In this document: one piece after another, positions 36,871 through 49,336 of the stretch
Position numbering within the stretch: the first letter of the stretch is position 1
Layout of the letters: each line of letters starts with the position of its first letter
Source of the DNA: Rhizophagus irregularis
Taxonomy: Eukaryota; Glomeromycota; Glomeromycetes; Glomerales; Glomeraceae
Assembly (NCBI RefSeq): GCF_026210795.1
Contig: NC_089434.1
Location: 1,488,001 to 1,552,000, forward strand
DNA length: 64,000 bases
Direction: 5' to 3'
Notes under the pieces: generated by a model
The model's input: only the letters and a program-made list of their open reading frames with translations
What the model was told of the DNA's origin: nothing
Database searches by the model: none
Made by a program: the position numbers and the translations under genes

Positions 36871-38406
36871 CAAATAAAATAAGTACGGTATTTTACAATT
36901 AATAGAAAACATAATCTGTGTGACAAACTTTATTTCTATACTTAATAAATAAATAATTTATTATTTGGTTCAAATTGATTAATATATTCTATTTAAATAA
37001 ACAACATATTTTTATTTTTATTTTTATATGAGATGCTGTAAAGTACACGCACAAGAATTCTATAGTGCCTAACCAAATTGGTAGATAAACTACTAAAGTA
37101 CGTCATAATGTATAAAAAAAGCCATCCAAGATGACCTCAACACGATGAAATAGGCAGCTTAGGTACGACCAAGCATTAACGTTAAATGCCAGCCAACCTA
37201 AGAAAATCTGTGACCTGATTAGCCTGTACGGATAAAGTTAGTATATAAAATAAAGACTAATTTTATGGAAAACTAAAATTAAGGGTAAGGAAGGGAATAT
37301 TACAAAGGAAAGGAAAAAAAAGAATACAAATAAGAAATGAAGTAAACTAAAAATTCTGTTAGCTAAAGACCCTGAATAGTTACATCAACTAGTACGCCAT
37401 CTACTTCAACTTGGTCAAGAGGCAGGAAAAATATTAAAACTCATTAAAAAATCGTACATAAAAAACAAATACTTGTAGTATCTTTTCTAAGAGAGTTAAA
37501 ATTAGGTTATAGTATTGCTTCTTGTTTATTTATTAAAAAAATAAACCATTTTGCTCCAAATAAACAATAAAAAAAAATATTTCATGCTTTTTTTTCTATT
37601 TGATTAAGAATAATTTTTTTTTTGTTTATGATTATATTGTTAAATATTTTTAAAATATATTGATTAAGTTTAAAGTTTCCAAATCTTTTTTTTTAAAAAA
37701 GAAATTATACTGTAAATTACTTATTGCGTTGTAATTTTTTTAAAACTCTGTATCATACAGGTATTTTTAACTTTTTTCTCACAAACTGCGACTCTAAGAA
37801 TTTAAGCTTTTAAAAAATAAAAAGCATTTTTAAATATAATTTTTTAAATGTTATTATATAAAGTAAATTATACTACGAAAGATGAATTAAATTAAGAACC
37901 AAGAATCTTGATATATTGTGTTTATTACGTGTATGTATGAAATCTTTTTGACGACGATATACAGTGCGCGCAATACAAAAGCGTTTGTTTGTCTTTGCTG
38001 TGCGTCTCAATCGTCTCATGTATAAATTACTGTAGCGATACAAAGTACAAAATCCTGATTGCTCAGAGAGTCGCCAGACCGGAGTAGGTTCTTAATCGAA
38101 TCAATCAAACTTCGATCATAAAATATTGGCCTCGATTAAAATCGAACTAGGTTTTGATCGATCACATTGATTGATCATGGAAATGTGATGAAAATTGAAA
38201 AAAAATCGATTGATCAACCAAGGTTTTTGGACCTGCAATTTCTCGAGGGTAATTTTTAGAATCAATTAAATACCATACGCTAGAGATCTTTTAATAGTTT
38301 AAGTAAAAAAAAAAAAATATTGACACATAAAAATTCATTCAGCTGAATATTTTTTGCACTTACTGATTTTGTTGTAGATTTTATTCCGGATTACCATTTT
38401 ATATAG
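36871..38406. other. Intergenic region
   Basis: No coding signal is supported. A patch richer in G+C at about 37,030-37,260 has no recognised identity. The remainder is A+T-rich. Confidence 0.45.
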
Positions 38407-38555
38407 TTATTGGGTAAGAAGTATTCAATATGAAGATTTATGACCGTCGATGTTAAATGATTGGCCGTTATTGTGCCACGTAGTGGCACAATGGCCAATC
38501 ATATAATGTTGATGGTCAAAATGGTAATATTGAATACTTCTTACCTAATAATGAT
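38407..38555. repeat. Long imperfect palindrome upstream of tyrosine recombinase A
   Basis: Two arms of about 70 bp meet at a GTGCCAC-GTA-GTGGCAC core centred at 38481. The outer 20 bp or so are almost perfect (GGTAAGAAGTATTCAATAT against its complement at 38526-38544). The inner arms match through ATGATTGGCC and ATTGTGCCAC, with a few small gaps between. The structure ends about 255 bp before the start codon of the recombinase gene. Confidence 0.9.
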
Positions 38556-38580
38556 TTTATTGTGGCAGACCACCAAGATC

Positions 38581-38720
38581 ATGTTTTAAAAGTTTATTTA
38601 AACTTTCTTTTAAATTTCAATTTTTACGCGTCTTTTTCTTTACGCGTTTAAAAGTTTATTTAAACTTTCTTTTAAATCCACTCATTTGTACACATTTTTT
38701 CTTTACGCGTTTTTTCTTTT
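38581..38720 (+). promoter_or_regulatory. Presumed promoter of recombinase A with repeated ACGCGT boxes
   Basis: A direct repeat of about 31 bp (AAAAGTTTATTTAAACTTTC and flanks) occurs at 38585-38615 and 38647-38677. The hexamer ACGCGT occurs at 38626, 38642 and 38705, each preceded by a T-rich tract. ACGCGT is the MluI cell-cycle box bound by MBF in ascomycete yeasts, so cell-cycle control is possible but is only inferred. Confidence 0.4.
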
Positions 38721-38810
38721 ACACATTCTTTTTTATATACACTTTTTAAATACCCTACTTTTTCTTTACACATTTTTTTCTTTCAACCTATTCTATTATT
38801 TATTTTAATA

Positions 38811-40438
38811 ATGAAGGAAAAAACTAACAAAAATAAAATAAATAATGATAAAGTATGTTGTTATTATTACCAAAATATTGTTATATTAATTTGCTAATAC
38901 AATATTTTCTATTCAAGTTTTATTTACCTACAGAAGACGAAATAAATTTTTTCAAAAAGAAGTCAAGAGTAGTAAATACAGATAAATCCACAGCAAATTG
39001 GGTTCACCAATTTGAAAACTTTCGTGAAAAAGCTGGATTTACTGGTAAAAGCATAGATATTACTGATAGAAAGGAATTAGAAAGTCAAATCTGTAGTTTC
39101 GTAACAGTTATGAAGACTAATTCTGGTGAAGAATACAAGGCTAGATCTATCCTCAGTGCTATACATGCATTAAACCGACATTTAAATGATTTATCATCAC
39201 TATCTCCAATGGATTTTACTTCAAGAAAACAATTTCCAATATTATATGATGTATTAGATGGCAAAATGAAACATGTAGCAGAACAAGGAAAGGCCAATGT
39301 TCAAGGAGCTGATGGTCTTTCTGTTGAAGAATGTAAAAAAATACTGTATTCACCAGTATTAAACATTGACACACCCACTGGATTGTTAAAAAAAGTCTTT
39401 TTTTTAAATGCATTATTCTTAGCTCTTAGAGGTGGTGAGCACTATTCATTACAATATTCTCATTTTAAGTTTAGAGCTGATGGTCAGGGTTTTGATGTAA
39501 ATATTCCTCGAAGTAAAACAAATCAAAGGGGTATTAATGGCTCATTAAATGATGAAAAATTAAGAATTCCATATCATCCAATGATAATGGAAACTTATAA
39601 CAAATATTTTTCTAAAAGACCAGGTAATGCCGATAAAGAATTCTATTTAAGAGAATATGTGTCTGAAGATGGTGAGTTCAATGTACTTTATCATTTTATG
39701 CTATTTTTTTCAGTAATATGACATTTATTAGTTAACTTATTTATTTATTTATAGATTATATTATTTATAATCGTTGGTTTCAAAAGTTTCATGTTGGTGA
39801 AAAGCGATTAAAAAATTTTTTACATGAAATTGTAATAGAATGTGGTATTGATATTGGCAATCGAAAGATCAGCAACCATAGCGCCCGAAAAAGTTTAGTA
39901 GGAATATTGAAAGAACTTGGTACTAGTGACAATGAAGTTATGGCAATTACCCGGCATAAATCAAATTCAGGATTTACTAGCTATGAAAGAACTAAAGAAA
40001 AAATGCAGAATGTTAGTTTAAACAACTTAATGAACGTTCTTATAGATAATGATCAAATGGAAGGCTCGGGTGAGTTTTAATTTTAATTTTTAAATTGATT
40101 TTCAATATACTAATTATACAATATGGAATTTTAGATGTTTTAGAACCTTTGCCACATTTTTCAATGCCAGATAAGCAAGCATTAACACCAATTGAACTTA
40201 AATCAACTTTTACTAGTGCACGCGAAATTTTTAAAGGTAATTTATTAATAGTTTGTTTTATTTTATTTTATTTTATTGATTTCTATTAATAAAATTAGCT
40301 GAAATCAATCAAGAAAGCCGAATTCCATTTTCTAACAAATCCAACAAATTGACAATAAATGAAACTGAAACTTTACAGGATATTTTTAAAGGAAACGGAT
40401 CAATTTTCAATAATTGTACATTTGTATTCAATAGATAA
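38811..40438 (+). CDS. Crypton-like tyrosine recombinase A, intact
   Basis: Five exons, 38811-38852, 38918-39671, 39755-40069, 40135-40236 and 40299-40438, give 450 residues without interruption. The N-terminal part (about 15-140) is a helical core-binding-like region. The catalytic part holds R185 in LRGGEH, H307 and R310 in NHSARK, H333 in TRHKS and Y342 in SYERT. This is the full R-HxxR-H-Y set, with the usual nine-residue step from the last His to Tyr. The C-terminal 100 residues end in FNNCTFVFN, a motif shared with the decayed paralogue. Such recombinases belong to Crypton elements and to domesticated relatives (the DUF3504 group). No zinc finger is visible. Because the frame and all five residues are intact it may still be active. 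The first exon is the least certain part. Confidence 0.85.
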
Positions 40439-43400
40439 TACTAATATAGTTTAAGTAACAGTTTTTCAAATTGCTGTACAGTATTAAGCTAAACTAATGT
40501 AAATGATATTTGGTAAATGACGTAATGCGTTAGCAATATTGAGCGGAAATTAAATAACATGATCCTATAGGGATGCCCAATAAAAATTATTATGCGTCTC
40601 GAATTTCGTTTTTTTTTTTGGAAAGATTCGCTTTATAATTTCAGCAATTTATTGTCAGCAGTTCATTGAATTTAGTTCCTTTGACTAATATTAAATTTAC
40701 ATATGCAACTTATTTTTTTATTACTAATCAAATATAATAAAATTTTATACTTTAACTCTGAGTCAAATTTCGTTTTGTTGAGTTACAATTTCTTTCTTTG
40801 TAATTTACGTTCTTAAATTTTGATTTCGTAAATAATTATAATATTACCTTCTACTTTTATCTCAATGATGAATAGGTATTATAATAATAAAAAATTTTAA
40901 TTTTCAGTTTTAACTAAAACAAAAAAATTCACTTAAGTCACACCAAAAAAAAATCACGATTTATTACAATTTATTACATAATTTTATATAATTAGGAATT
41001 TTTTTATCCCTTCCGTTTGCAAATAAAACCGATCTTTAATATTTATTGCTTTCTTCTCATTCCCTTATCTACAAATTAGCATCAAAATATTTGTTTTTAA
41101 AATTTAAATATTAATGTTAAAAAGCAGCAATTCTACTCAAGTAATAAGAGTATTTATGTAGAAACTCAAATGAAATAAAATAAAATATTTATCAACAACG
41201 TAATTTTAAATGAGAAATATAAACTTATCAAAGTTTCAAATATTATGTTTATGAACAAAAAAATTAACTCCAAAAATCATACAAGTTAATTATTGGTATT
41301 CAAATTCTTACATTGGTTTATTATGATCGAAATTTATTTTATTAAGGATAGATTAAATCACTTTAATTAGTCAAATTGATTTTAAAAAGACAAAGAACGA
41401 GACCAAGAACTAGAAAATGCTGAATTAACTACGGTTTGGTCGGATTTTACTGACCACCGATATTTCTATATATTGAAATCAGTATTAATAGCATTAATTC
41501 CTATTGGACACCGTAGTATTCTTAATTGTCAGTTATTGTATAGAGATATCGATATCTCTATTCCTCCGTCCAATCATTTGAAAACATCATATCACAGAAA
41601 ACTGTTTTTCAGTAAATATTTTAATATTTTTCTACCATTAATTTACCTATAATGGTTAATTTCAGTTACAGTATATAGTATAATATTGAATTTTTTTTTA
41701 ACAGATATTTTACAAATAATTAACTCTCAATTGTAATTTAGCATAGATAAAAAAATTTTTTAAGTATCTTACCAAGAATAAATATAGATTGAATGATTAA
41801 CTGAGCTTCATAATGACGTATAAAATGAATTTTTATTATTCCTGACCAGATACCGTTTCTTTAAAGGAAAACTCGTTAATATATTAAATATTTAAATATC
41901 TTGTCAATGAAAGAATTATCAATACGCCACAGCTTATCATGACCTATTATAAAAACAATTATCTAAACGGATAAATGTCAACAGAAATATTTTACATTAT
42001 AGTTTGATTTTTTATTTTTATCAATGAATGGATTATAATTTAACTTTTTACATTTAAGTGTTTGACGAAATAAGCTTATTGAATGAAAATCGTAAATCTA
42101 GTTACCACCTGTCAATTCTCAGTTTGATAAATTCTTTCATGTGAGGATTTGCTTTTTGACAAAAATAGGGAATTATGATATTTATAAAATGGTAAAACAT
42201 TTAACCTGGTTCTAGTCGATAGATCAAATGAAACACAACATTGTCTTAACGTACACTTTAATCTTAACTTTGGGTTTCATTGTATTCCTGATAAACTATT
42301 TCAATATAAACCACAAGCTTTATCTATATATTATAATTTTATTATGACATAAAAAGTATATTAATACAGTAATAGTTAAATAAAATCATCCATAGAAAAA
42401 TTTAATTTGTACGTAAGCATAATTATCTTCAGTTGGGAGAATCTCATGATTGCCAATAGCTTTTGGTACTTTATCACGAAAATTTTATTACGTGTATTTT
42501 ATTGGACCGATATAGTATTTTAAGTTTATATCGTATTACTTAGTTATTTAAAAAGGTTTTAAATTCATTTCAAAAAACTCTATTTAGGTTTTTAATAATT
42601 GTATGGGATACTTAATTAAGCTATAATATAGCTTGCGTTAATATAATTAAAAATATCTAAAATAGATAAATAAATTATAATGTGAGAAAATATATCATAT
42701 AAATTTATTAAAAAATATTATTATATAGTGTTTACAATTTTAATCATAATATATTCATTTAAAATTACTTTTTTATTTCACAAATCACATTAAATTAATA
42801 TGAACTTTGAAATTATAAATATAAGAAATATAAGAATGTAACAAAACATAATAATTTTATATCATATGAAAATATAAGTATTTAGATTATAATTAAAGAA
42901 TTTCAAGATACATAATACCTTGCAATTCAAATTTTTTTTAAAATATTAATATTATTTTAATTATTCAAAATCCATCTTAAAATTCATTATTATTAGATAA
43001 AAACAATAACATTTATTAACTAAAGAATCAACAATTTATTAATATATTTTCATTATCATAAGTCTTTCGCTCGTATCACGCACATGCAAAATTTACTTTA
43101 CTATAAATAATAACAGCAAAAATATATATATATTTTTTTCAAAAAAAAAATTGTCTTTAACAAATGTTATCCAAATAAACTAAGTTATAAATATGATAAT
43201 GGAAAATTAATGATGCAGTAACTTTTAACTTTATTAAGTTTATTTAAAATCAAAAAATCAAACTCGAAAATTAATTCCTAATATTCAGCAAAACCAAATA
43301 TTTAATGAAATACGCTTTTTATAGTATTACCGTTACGTAATATTTTAATTTCGTAGAACCATACACTGTAACTAGTAGCGATATACAAAATTTATAGAGA

Positions 43401-45162
43401 TTCATAAAATTTTTATGATTTGATTGATAAATTTACAACTTAAAATATTTGAATTGTTATTACTAAAAAATTTACATATACAACAAGAATGTCTTCATTT
43501 ACAATTCTATACCAAATTAAATCTAATGATTAGATGGTTTATCAATGGTTTAGTATATTATATGTTTGAAACCTGGAAATTTAAGATTTTTTCAATTGTA
43601 GAGTATTAATGCTATTTTTATTATTTATTATTATTGAATATAGATACTCATCAAAAAATGCAATCCAAAACATTAAATATTTTCATAATTTCTGGCTATA
43701 ATAAAATTTTACCTATAAATAAAAAAATATATATTCTTCAAATTCAGAAAGATTTCTTGTTAAGTCATTATTGCCTAAGGTAATCTATAAAATAAAAAAT
43801 ATGATAAAAATATATTAGAAGACTCGAGTACTCTAAGTAAGCTTTGTAGAAAAGACAGATTCAAGCCCCCATGCCTACTATCAACTGACATTAACGATAT
43901 ATTGTGAGTGATCAAACTCGTGCAGAGGTACTGTCACATTGATAATAAGACATGAGACCCACCACACCAAAGGGAAGGGCCCCACATACAGAAGTCTGCG
44001 ACATAGCTTGAGATATTATTATTTTCTCATTTAAGGTAACCAAACTTCTAGAAGAGGAGGATAACCAAAGCACTCTAGGTGCACAAATCCCTTATACATC
44101 CCAGCTTAGTCATTTCCACTTACCAAAATAATAAAAACCCCAAGATATTTATCATGTTTAAATAGAAATCTTCTAAAGTCTTTTACAATAACAAAAGTCT
44201 TATATGTATTTAATAAATAAAAATATAAGTTTGAGAAGTTATACTATAATAGATATTATATTAAAGAAATATAGCAAATATTGTATTAAAAGAAGACAAA
44301 AGTAAATTAAAAGGGAAAAAATTTTGAAAGTTAAAAAGTCTAATGAGAAAAAAAGTGACTTTATAAATAATTTTTCATGGGAAAATCATTAAAATCAGTC
44401 AAATCAGTCATTGTGATTAGTATGATGTAAGATTGTTTACGCGTTATACTGTGCACTAGGGAATTACGCGTATTGATCACGTTGGTTAATATTAATTAAG
44501 TACTTACTCTCACTCTTAAAGTTGAACTTAATCATAAAAATGAAAATTAAAGGTAATAGATGAACTCAACTTCAAAATAGAGTAAATATACATTTGTAAC
44601 TTTTTTTTTTCAATAACACATAATAAATTTCTTTATCAAGCATTTTTTGTTAACGGGTTGTCATAATTCTAATAATAACGAAAAATATTTTCACTTAATA
44701 TATTAATTGAATGAAAAACTTACCTTTTTTGTAATCTCTCGAGTTGTCAAAATTTCTTATGTGCGATTAGCTTTATATATAATGCTGGTTTTATTATTAG
44801 AATACAGTTAGTAACTTTGTCCAAAAAAATCTTATATCTAAGAGTTAGAGTATCAATTCTTTAATGTTATGAGATATAATTTACATTATTTTGGTAACGT
44901 AATTCCTCAATCCACAGATACCCAATAAATATATTATCCACTAAAATGAAAAAAATTCAAATATCAATAAACGAGAATCAAGAATTTATCAACACTTTGC
45001 AAAATGAGACGATGTTGTATACATTAATCTCGTAATTTTTCGCACGTGGTTATCTATCAATTTTATTAATCACGGTCGGTCTCTTATTAATAACTGGAAA
45101 ACCAATTCAATAATCATTTTTTAAAATTTTATACTTAAGATGTTTAAAAGTTTTTTTATTAT
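40439..45162. other. Long gene-poor region between the two recombinase copies
   Basis: Over 4.7 kb no coding signal is supported; the 43424-43609 frame has no recognisable content. A patch richer in G+C at about 43,855-44,110 is of unknown origin. No terminal repeats bounding either recombinase were found here. Confidence 0.5.
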
Positions 45163-45312
45163 ATATTATTGTATAGGGGAGGAGCAATATCACTTATTTT
45201 AGTATAGGTCAATGTATGATTGGTTTTAATTTTGCCACGTCAGTGGCAAAATTAGTAACCAATCATACATTGACCTATAAAATAAGTGATTTTGCCCCCT
45301 GTACAATAATAT
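45163..45312. repeat. Long imperfect palindrome upstream of tyrosine recombinase B
   Basis: Two arms of about 70 bp meet at TTTTGCCAC-GTCA-GTGGCAAAA. Highly similar stretches include AGGTCAATGTATGATTGGTT and ATCACTTATTTTA, both matched on the other arm, and the outer ATATTATTGTA. It lies about 140 bp before the first ATG of the recombinase pseudogene and shares its GCCAC/GTGGC core and an inner ATGATTGG word with the palindrome at 38407-38555. Confidence 0.9.
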
Positions 45313-45453
45313 TATTATCGTTTGGAACTGACCATAACATTTAAAAGCTTAAAAAAGTTTATTTAAAAGTTTAATTTTTTACTGTTTATATTGAAAAAAT
45401 GATTTACAAATTATGCTTTTTTCTCTTGCTGACTCTTTAGTATTTTTATAATA

Positions 45454-47036
45454 ATGCCACCACAAAAATCTCAAAAGTAATATTTATTTGTATTCATTCA
45501 GTTAATATTTTATTTTATTTTTTTTTTGCATTTTATTAAAGATTTTTTTTTAGAATAAAAAAACTTTCACATATATGGCCCCTACTGAAGAAAAAATAAA
45601 AAGTATGCAAACAGCAGCTCGTGGCAAAGCTACACATAATTCTACAAGTACTTGGACTAATGCACTTGAAACTTTTCGTAAGTATATTGGATTACCTGGA
45701 AAAATAGATGATGTGAATTCTAAAGAAGAGTTAGAGCGTCAACTTGTTTTATTTTTTGTTTCATGTAAGCAGCAAAATGGAGCTGAATATTCAGTACAAT
45801 CAATAAAATCAGCAAGATTTGCTATTGCACGACATATCAACACATATTCTAAAATTCGTCCACAAGAAATTACAAATAAAAATATATATTCTGAATTATA
45901 TAACGCAATTACTGGCAAGATCAAACTTTTAACTGATTAGGGATTAGGTGAAATACATGGTGCAGATGCTTTTACTCAAGATGAGATTAGGAAAATTATT
46001 AATCATCCCACAATGCAACCAGATTTACCAAAAGGACTTATACGACACATATTTTGGCATAATACTTTTGAATTAGCTCTTCGAGGTGGAGAGCATTATA
46101 ATCTAAAGATACAACAATTTAAAAAAAGAAAGGATGGTGGTATTGACGTTACATTTTATAGATCTAAGTGTAATTAGAGATCTTTAAGTGAATCTAATTC
46201 TAAAGCTGAAGTAATTTCAATACCTGCTGATAATGCTGTTATTCAAGATTATGAGCTTTATTTTAGTAAAAGACCACCAATTTGTGAAGATGCATTTTAC
46301 TTGCAACCTTGCAACAATAATGAAGGTAATTATTTATTATGTAGTAAATTATTATTTTTTTTACCTTTCTTTTAATTTCAAATAGTTGAGTTTACAGGTT
46401 ATTGGTTCAAATCTGCTCAAATGAGAGGAAAATCGGTAAAAGGACTTATGAAAGAAATTGCAACATTAACTGAAATCGATTGTGATAAAAGAAAGTTCAC
46501 AAATCATAGTGGACAAAAAACCTTAATTCAAATTTCAAAAAGTGAAGGAATTAGTGATAATGATGTGATGTCTGTGTCACGGCATAAAAATCCTCACTCT
46601 TTGGCTTATTATGAACGTCCCAAGTCTATATTGCAGCAAAATACATTATCGCAAATTAATTCTTTAATTTATAATGGTAAGAAAAGAATTGCACCTGTGG
46701 TTTTAATGTAAAAGTAATATACAATATATTTATTATTTTTCTTTTCATTAGATACATTATTGTCAAATGACAAAAACTGCAAATTCTTTTTCTTCAGCCT
46801 TAGAAATTTTCAATGGTAAGATTTAAATTATGAACTAATAATTCTTATGGTATAAAAAATTTTATTTTTTTTTAGAATCACGGTCACCACTTCAGCAGCT
46901 CAACTCAAATGATTTAAACGAATTAAATGATGATCAACAAAATCAAGAAATTAACGGAAATGATGAGACCATTAAAAAAATTCTCCATGGGAATGTTTTT
47001 CAGAATTGTAATATTACATTTAATGTGAATAAATGA
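45454..47036 (+). pseudogene. Crypton-like tyrosine recombinase B, decayed
   Basis: Recognisable exons are about 45554-46325, 46386-46676, 46752-46815 and 46876-47036, with a short possible first exon at 45454-45476. The introns sit at the same places as in recombinase A. Two in-frame TAG codons interrupt the long exon (45938-45940 and 46175-46177), and exon 4 carries a one-base frameshift relative to its conserved ending SALEIFN. The arginine of LRGGEH, the histidine of NHSGQK, RHK and the tyrosine in YYERP remain, but the HxxR arginine is Gln. The C-terminus QNCNITFN matches FNNCTFVFN of copy A. The break points make a working recombinase unlikely. Confidence 0.85.
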
Positions 47037-49096
47037 TTTTTATACGAATTTTATTATATGTACACTTATAAATAGCTTATTTTAATAATATAAAGTATAA
47101 ATAGTTTATATAAAGTATAAATGGTTTATTATGATATTATAAAGTATAAATAAAATATCTAAAAATATAGTATGTTATGATCATATGTACCTGAACGATA
47201 ATTGCTTTTATTGCAACTTTTATCTTAAAAGCACTAATTACAAATATAATGATTATTATATAATAAAGTAATTCATTAAGGAAAATAAGAACAGAGTTTC
47301 CAATAGCATATCTAACATTATGAAAATTTAATATGTATTATAAATTTTATAACCAAAAGGATAACATTACTAGCCCTATTCCGCACGTTATCTAACTGTT
47401 TCCTTTATAGCTAAGTTTATCATTTTGTAGCAAAATCGCATAAATTTTTACCAAATATTCTTTAAGATTAAATCTTTTTTATTCAAGTATTTATAATATC
47501 ACTTGAAATTTTTTCCCATAAGACTATAAGGTTAGATTTTATTGTAACAAGTATTAGACGTATTAGACATCAATATTGTACAAATCTAGAAATGTTGAGC
47601 GAAATACTTAAACATCGTCAATTAGCTAAATTTTGGCAGTATTTCTTCATAAATTAGTTTGCGTCCCTTTTTTTTGTCTTATAAATAAAAATATCTCAGA
47701 AGCCTTAAATTATATATGTATATATATATATATACAGTACTTATATCTGCTACTATATTCTTTAAAAAAAATTAAGTAAAAAAGCTTTTATTTATGTTTT
47801 AATGGCGTTAAAACAGCAAAAATTAGTACCGCAAATTTTCCATTTTTTCCATTTTTTTATTTGGAATTTTCCAACTTTTTGATTTTTCAAGCTAAATAAC
47901 TTCGCAAAAATCAAATTTGAAGCTTTAAAATATACTGCATCGCCCTAAATTACATATTCTGAATATAATACAAAGTGTTTATTTTTAGATTATTAAGTTT
48001 AAAATGGGGTTTCAATTAGCGTATTAGCAATTAAATAATAAAACAAATGATGATTGGCAAATTAGTAATCTATAATTAAGATATCCTACCAGATATTACT
48101 GTATCACCCATAAAATGAATTAATTAGTTTTAGTCTAATATAAATTATATAGTTAAATAGGTCAGTTTCGGATTGTAGATCTGACGACATTATATCTGGT
48201 AAAGTTTGATCTTCCCGCCCTTTTTTCTTTTCTTTTTTTGTTCAAGCTATGCTTTATTGTATATTATATTAAACCATCATGAAATGATCGATTTGGAAGA
48301 ATTATAAAAAAAAAGAAATAGTATTGTTTTAAAAAACATACTAATTTGATACTATATATGATAGTAGCAAGATACAGTATAATCAGATTACAAAATATCA
48401 AGGTTCATCAAATATAAGGCATGATTTGAAATACAAATCTTAAGATATCATAAATATAAGATAACTCTTAATTTGTTGTCTAATTAAAAATTTTTTCTAA
48501 TCATACATAATTAAAGTTTTGTCTTAACGAATAATATAATTACAATAATATTTTGTAACCGATAAATTTTCATCTTCATAAATAGTCAATAGATATAAAA
48601 TCTGTAATATTAAATATTATTATTCAAAAATTTTTGTAATTAAATAAATTTAGAGTCAAAATCTCAAAAATTGATATATGGTTTTGGATACAACATATAA
48701 TTCTTTTAAACTTCAGTTAAGTTTCGCAAATAATTAAAAGATTTATGATATCTGCTGAACATGTCAATAGCTAGAAAATCAGTTTCAGCAAATGTGTTCG
48801 GTTACAATGGTATGAGATGAAATAGACAAATGATTCGAATGATCAATTCTCAAGTACCAAATGTGATATTAATTATGGCTTTTTTATTTAAAATCATATG
48901 GTAAGTTATCAACCAATCAAAATGAAATGATTATGAAATTAAGCAAATCCTTTAAATGGTTAAATGACTAAACACTGTAGAAAATAACTAGAAATATCAG
49001 AATAATCATAGATAAAATCAGTATTGTATTGTATAATTGTCTCAAGAATGGGTTTTTTTTTAATATTATACCCGTCATGTGAATCACTAAAAATTT
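47037..49096. other. Intergenic region
   Basis: A+T-rich DNA. A short TA dinucleotide run lies near 47,715-47,735. No coding or RNA signal is recognised. Confidence 0.5.
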
Positions 49097-49280
49097 CTGA
49101 TTATCAATGGAGAATTATGGAATCAAGAATAATACTTTTTTTTCCCCTGATTATCAATGGAGAATTACGGAATCAAGAATAATTCTTTTTTTTTCCTGAT
49201 TATCAATGGAGAATTACGGAATCAAGAATAATTCTTTTTTTTTTCTGATTATCAATGGAGAATTACGGAATTATGAATCA
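49097..49280. repeat. Four-copy 49-50 bp tandem repeat in the F-box gene promoter
   Basis: Units start at 49097, 49147, 49196 and 49245. Each begins CTGATTATCAATGGAGAATT, continues with ACGGAATCAAGAATAATTC and ends in a T-rich tract; the last unit is truncated. The array stops about 60 bp before the start codon at 49337. Confidence 0.9.
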
Positions 49281-49336
49281 CAGTATACAGTACATGCCAA
49301 TGCAAATCTCCCTCTCCTCTTCATTCTTCCTCTAAA

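Noticed and set aside
38855-38917. N-terminal extension of recombinase A into MLLLLPKYCY
   Set aside because: It is the translated first intron; comparison with copy B (start of the APTEEKI region) supports splicing from 38852 to 38918.
46403-46420. GGTTCAAATC resembling a tRNA B box
   Set aside because: It lies inside the coding exon of recombinase B (TGYWFKS), with no tRNA fold around it.
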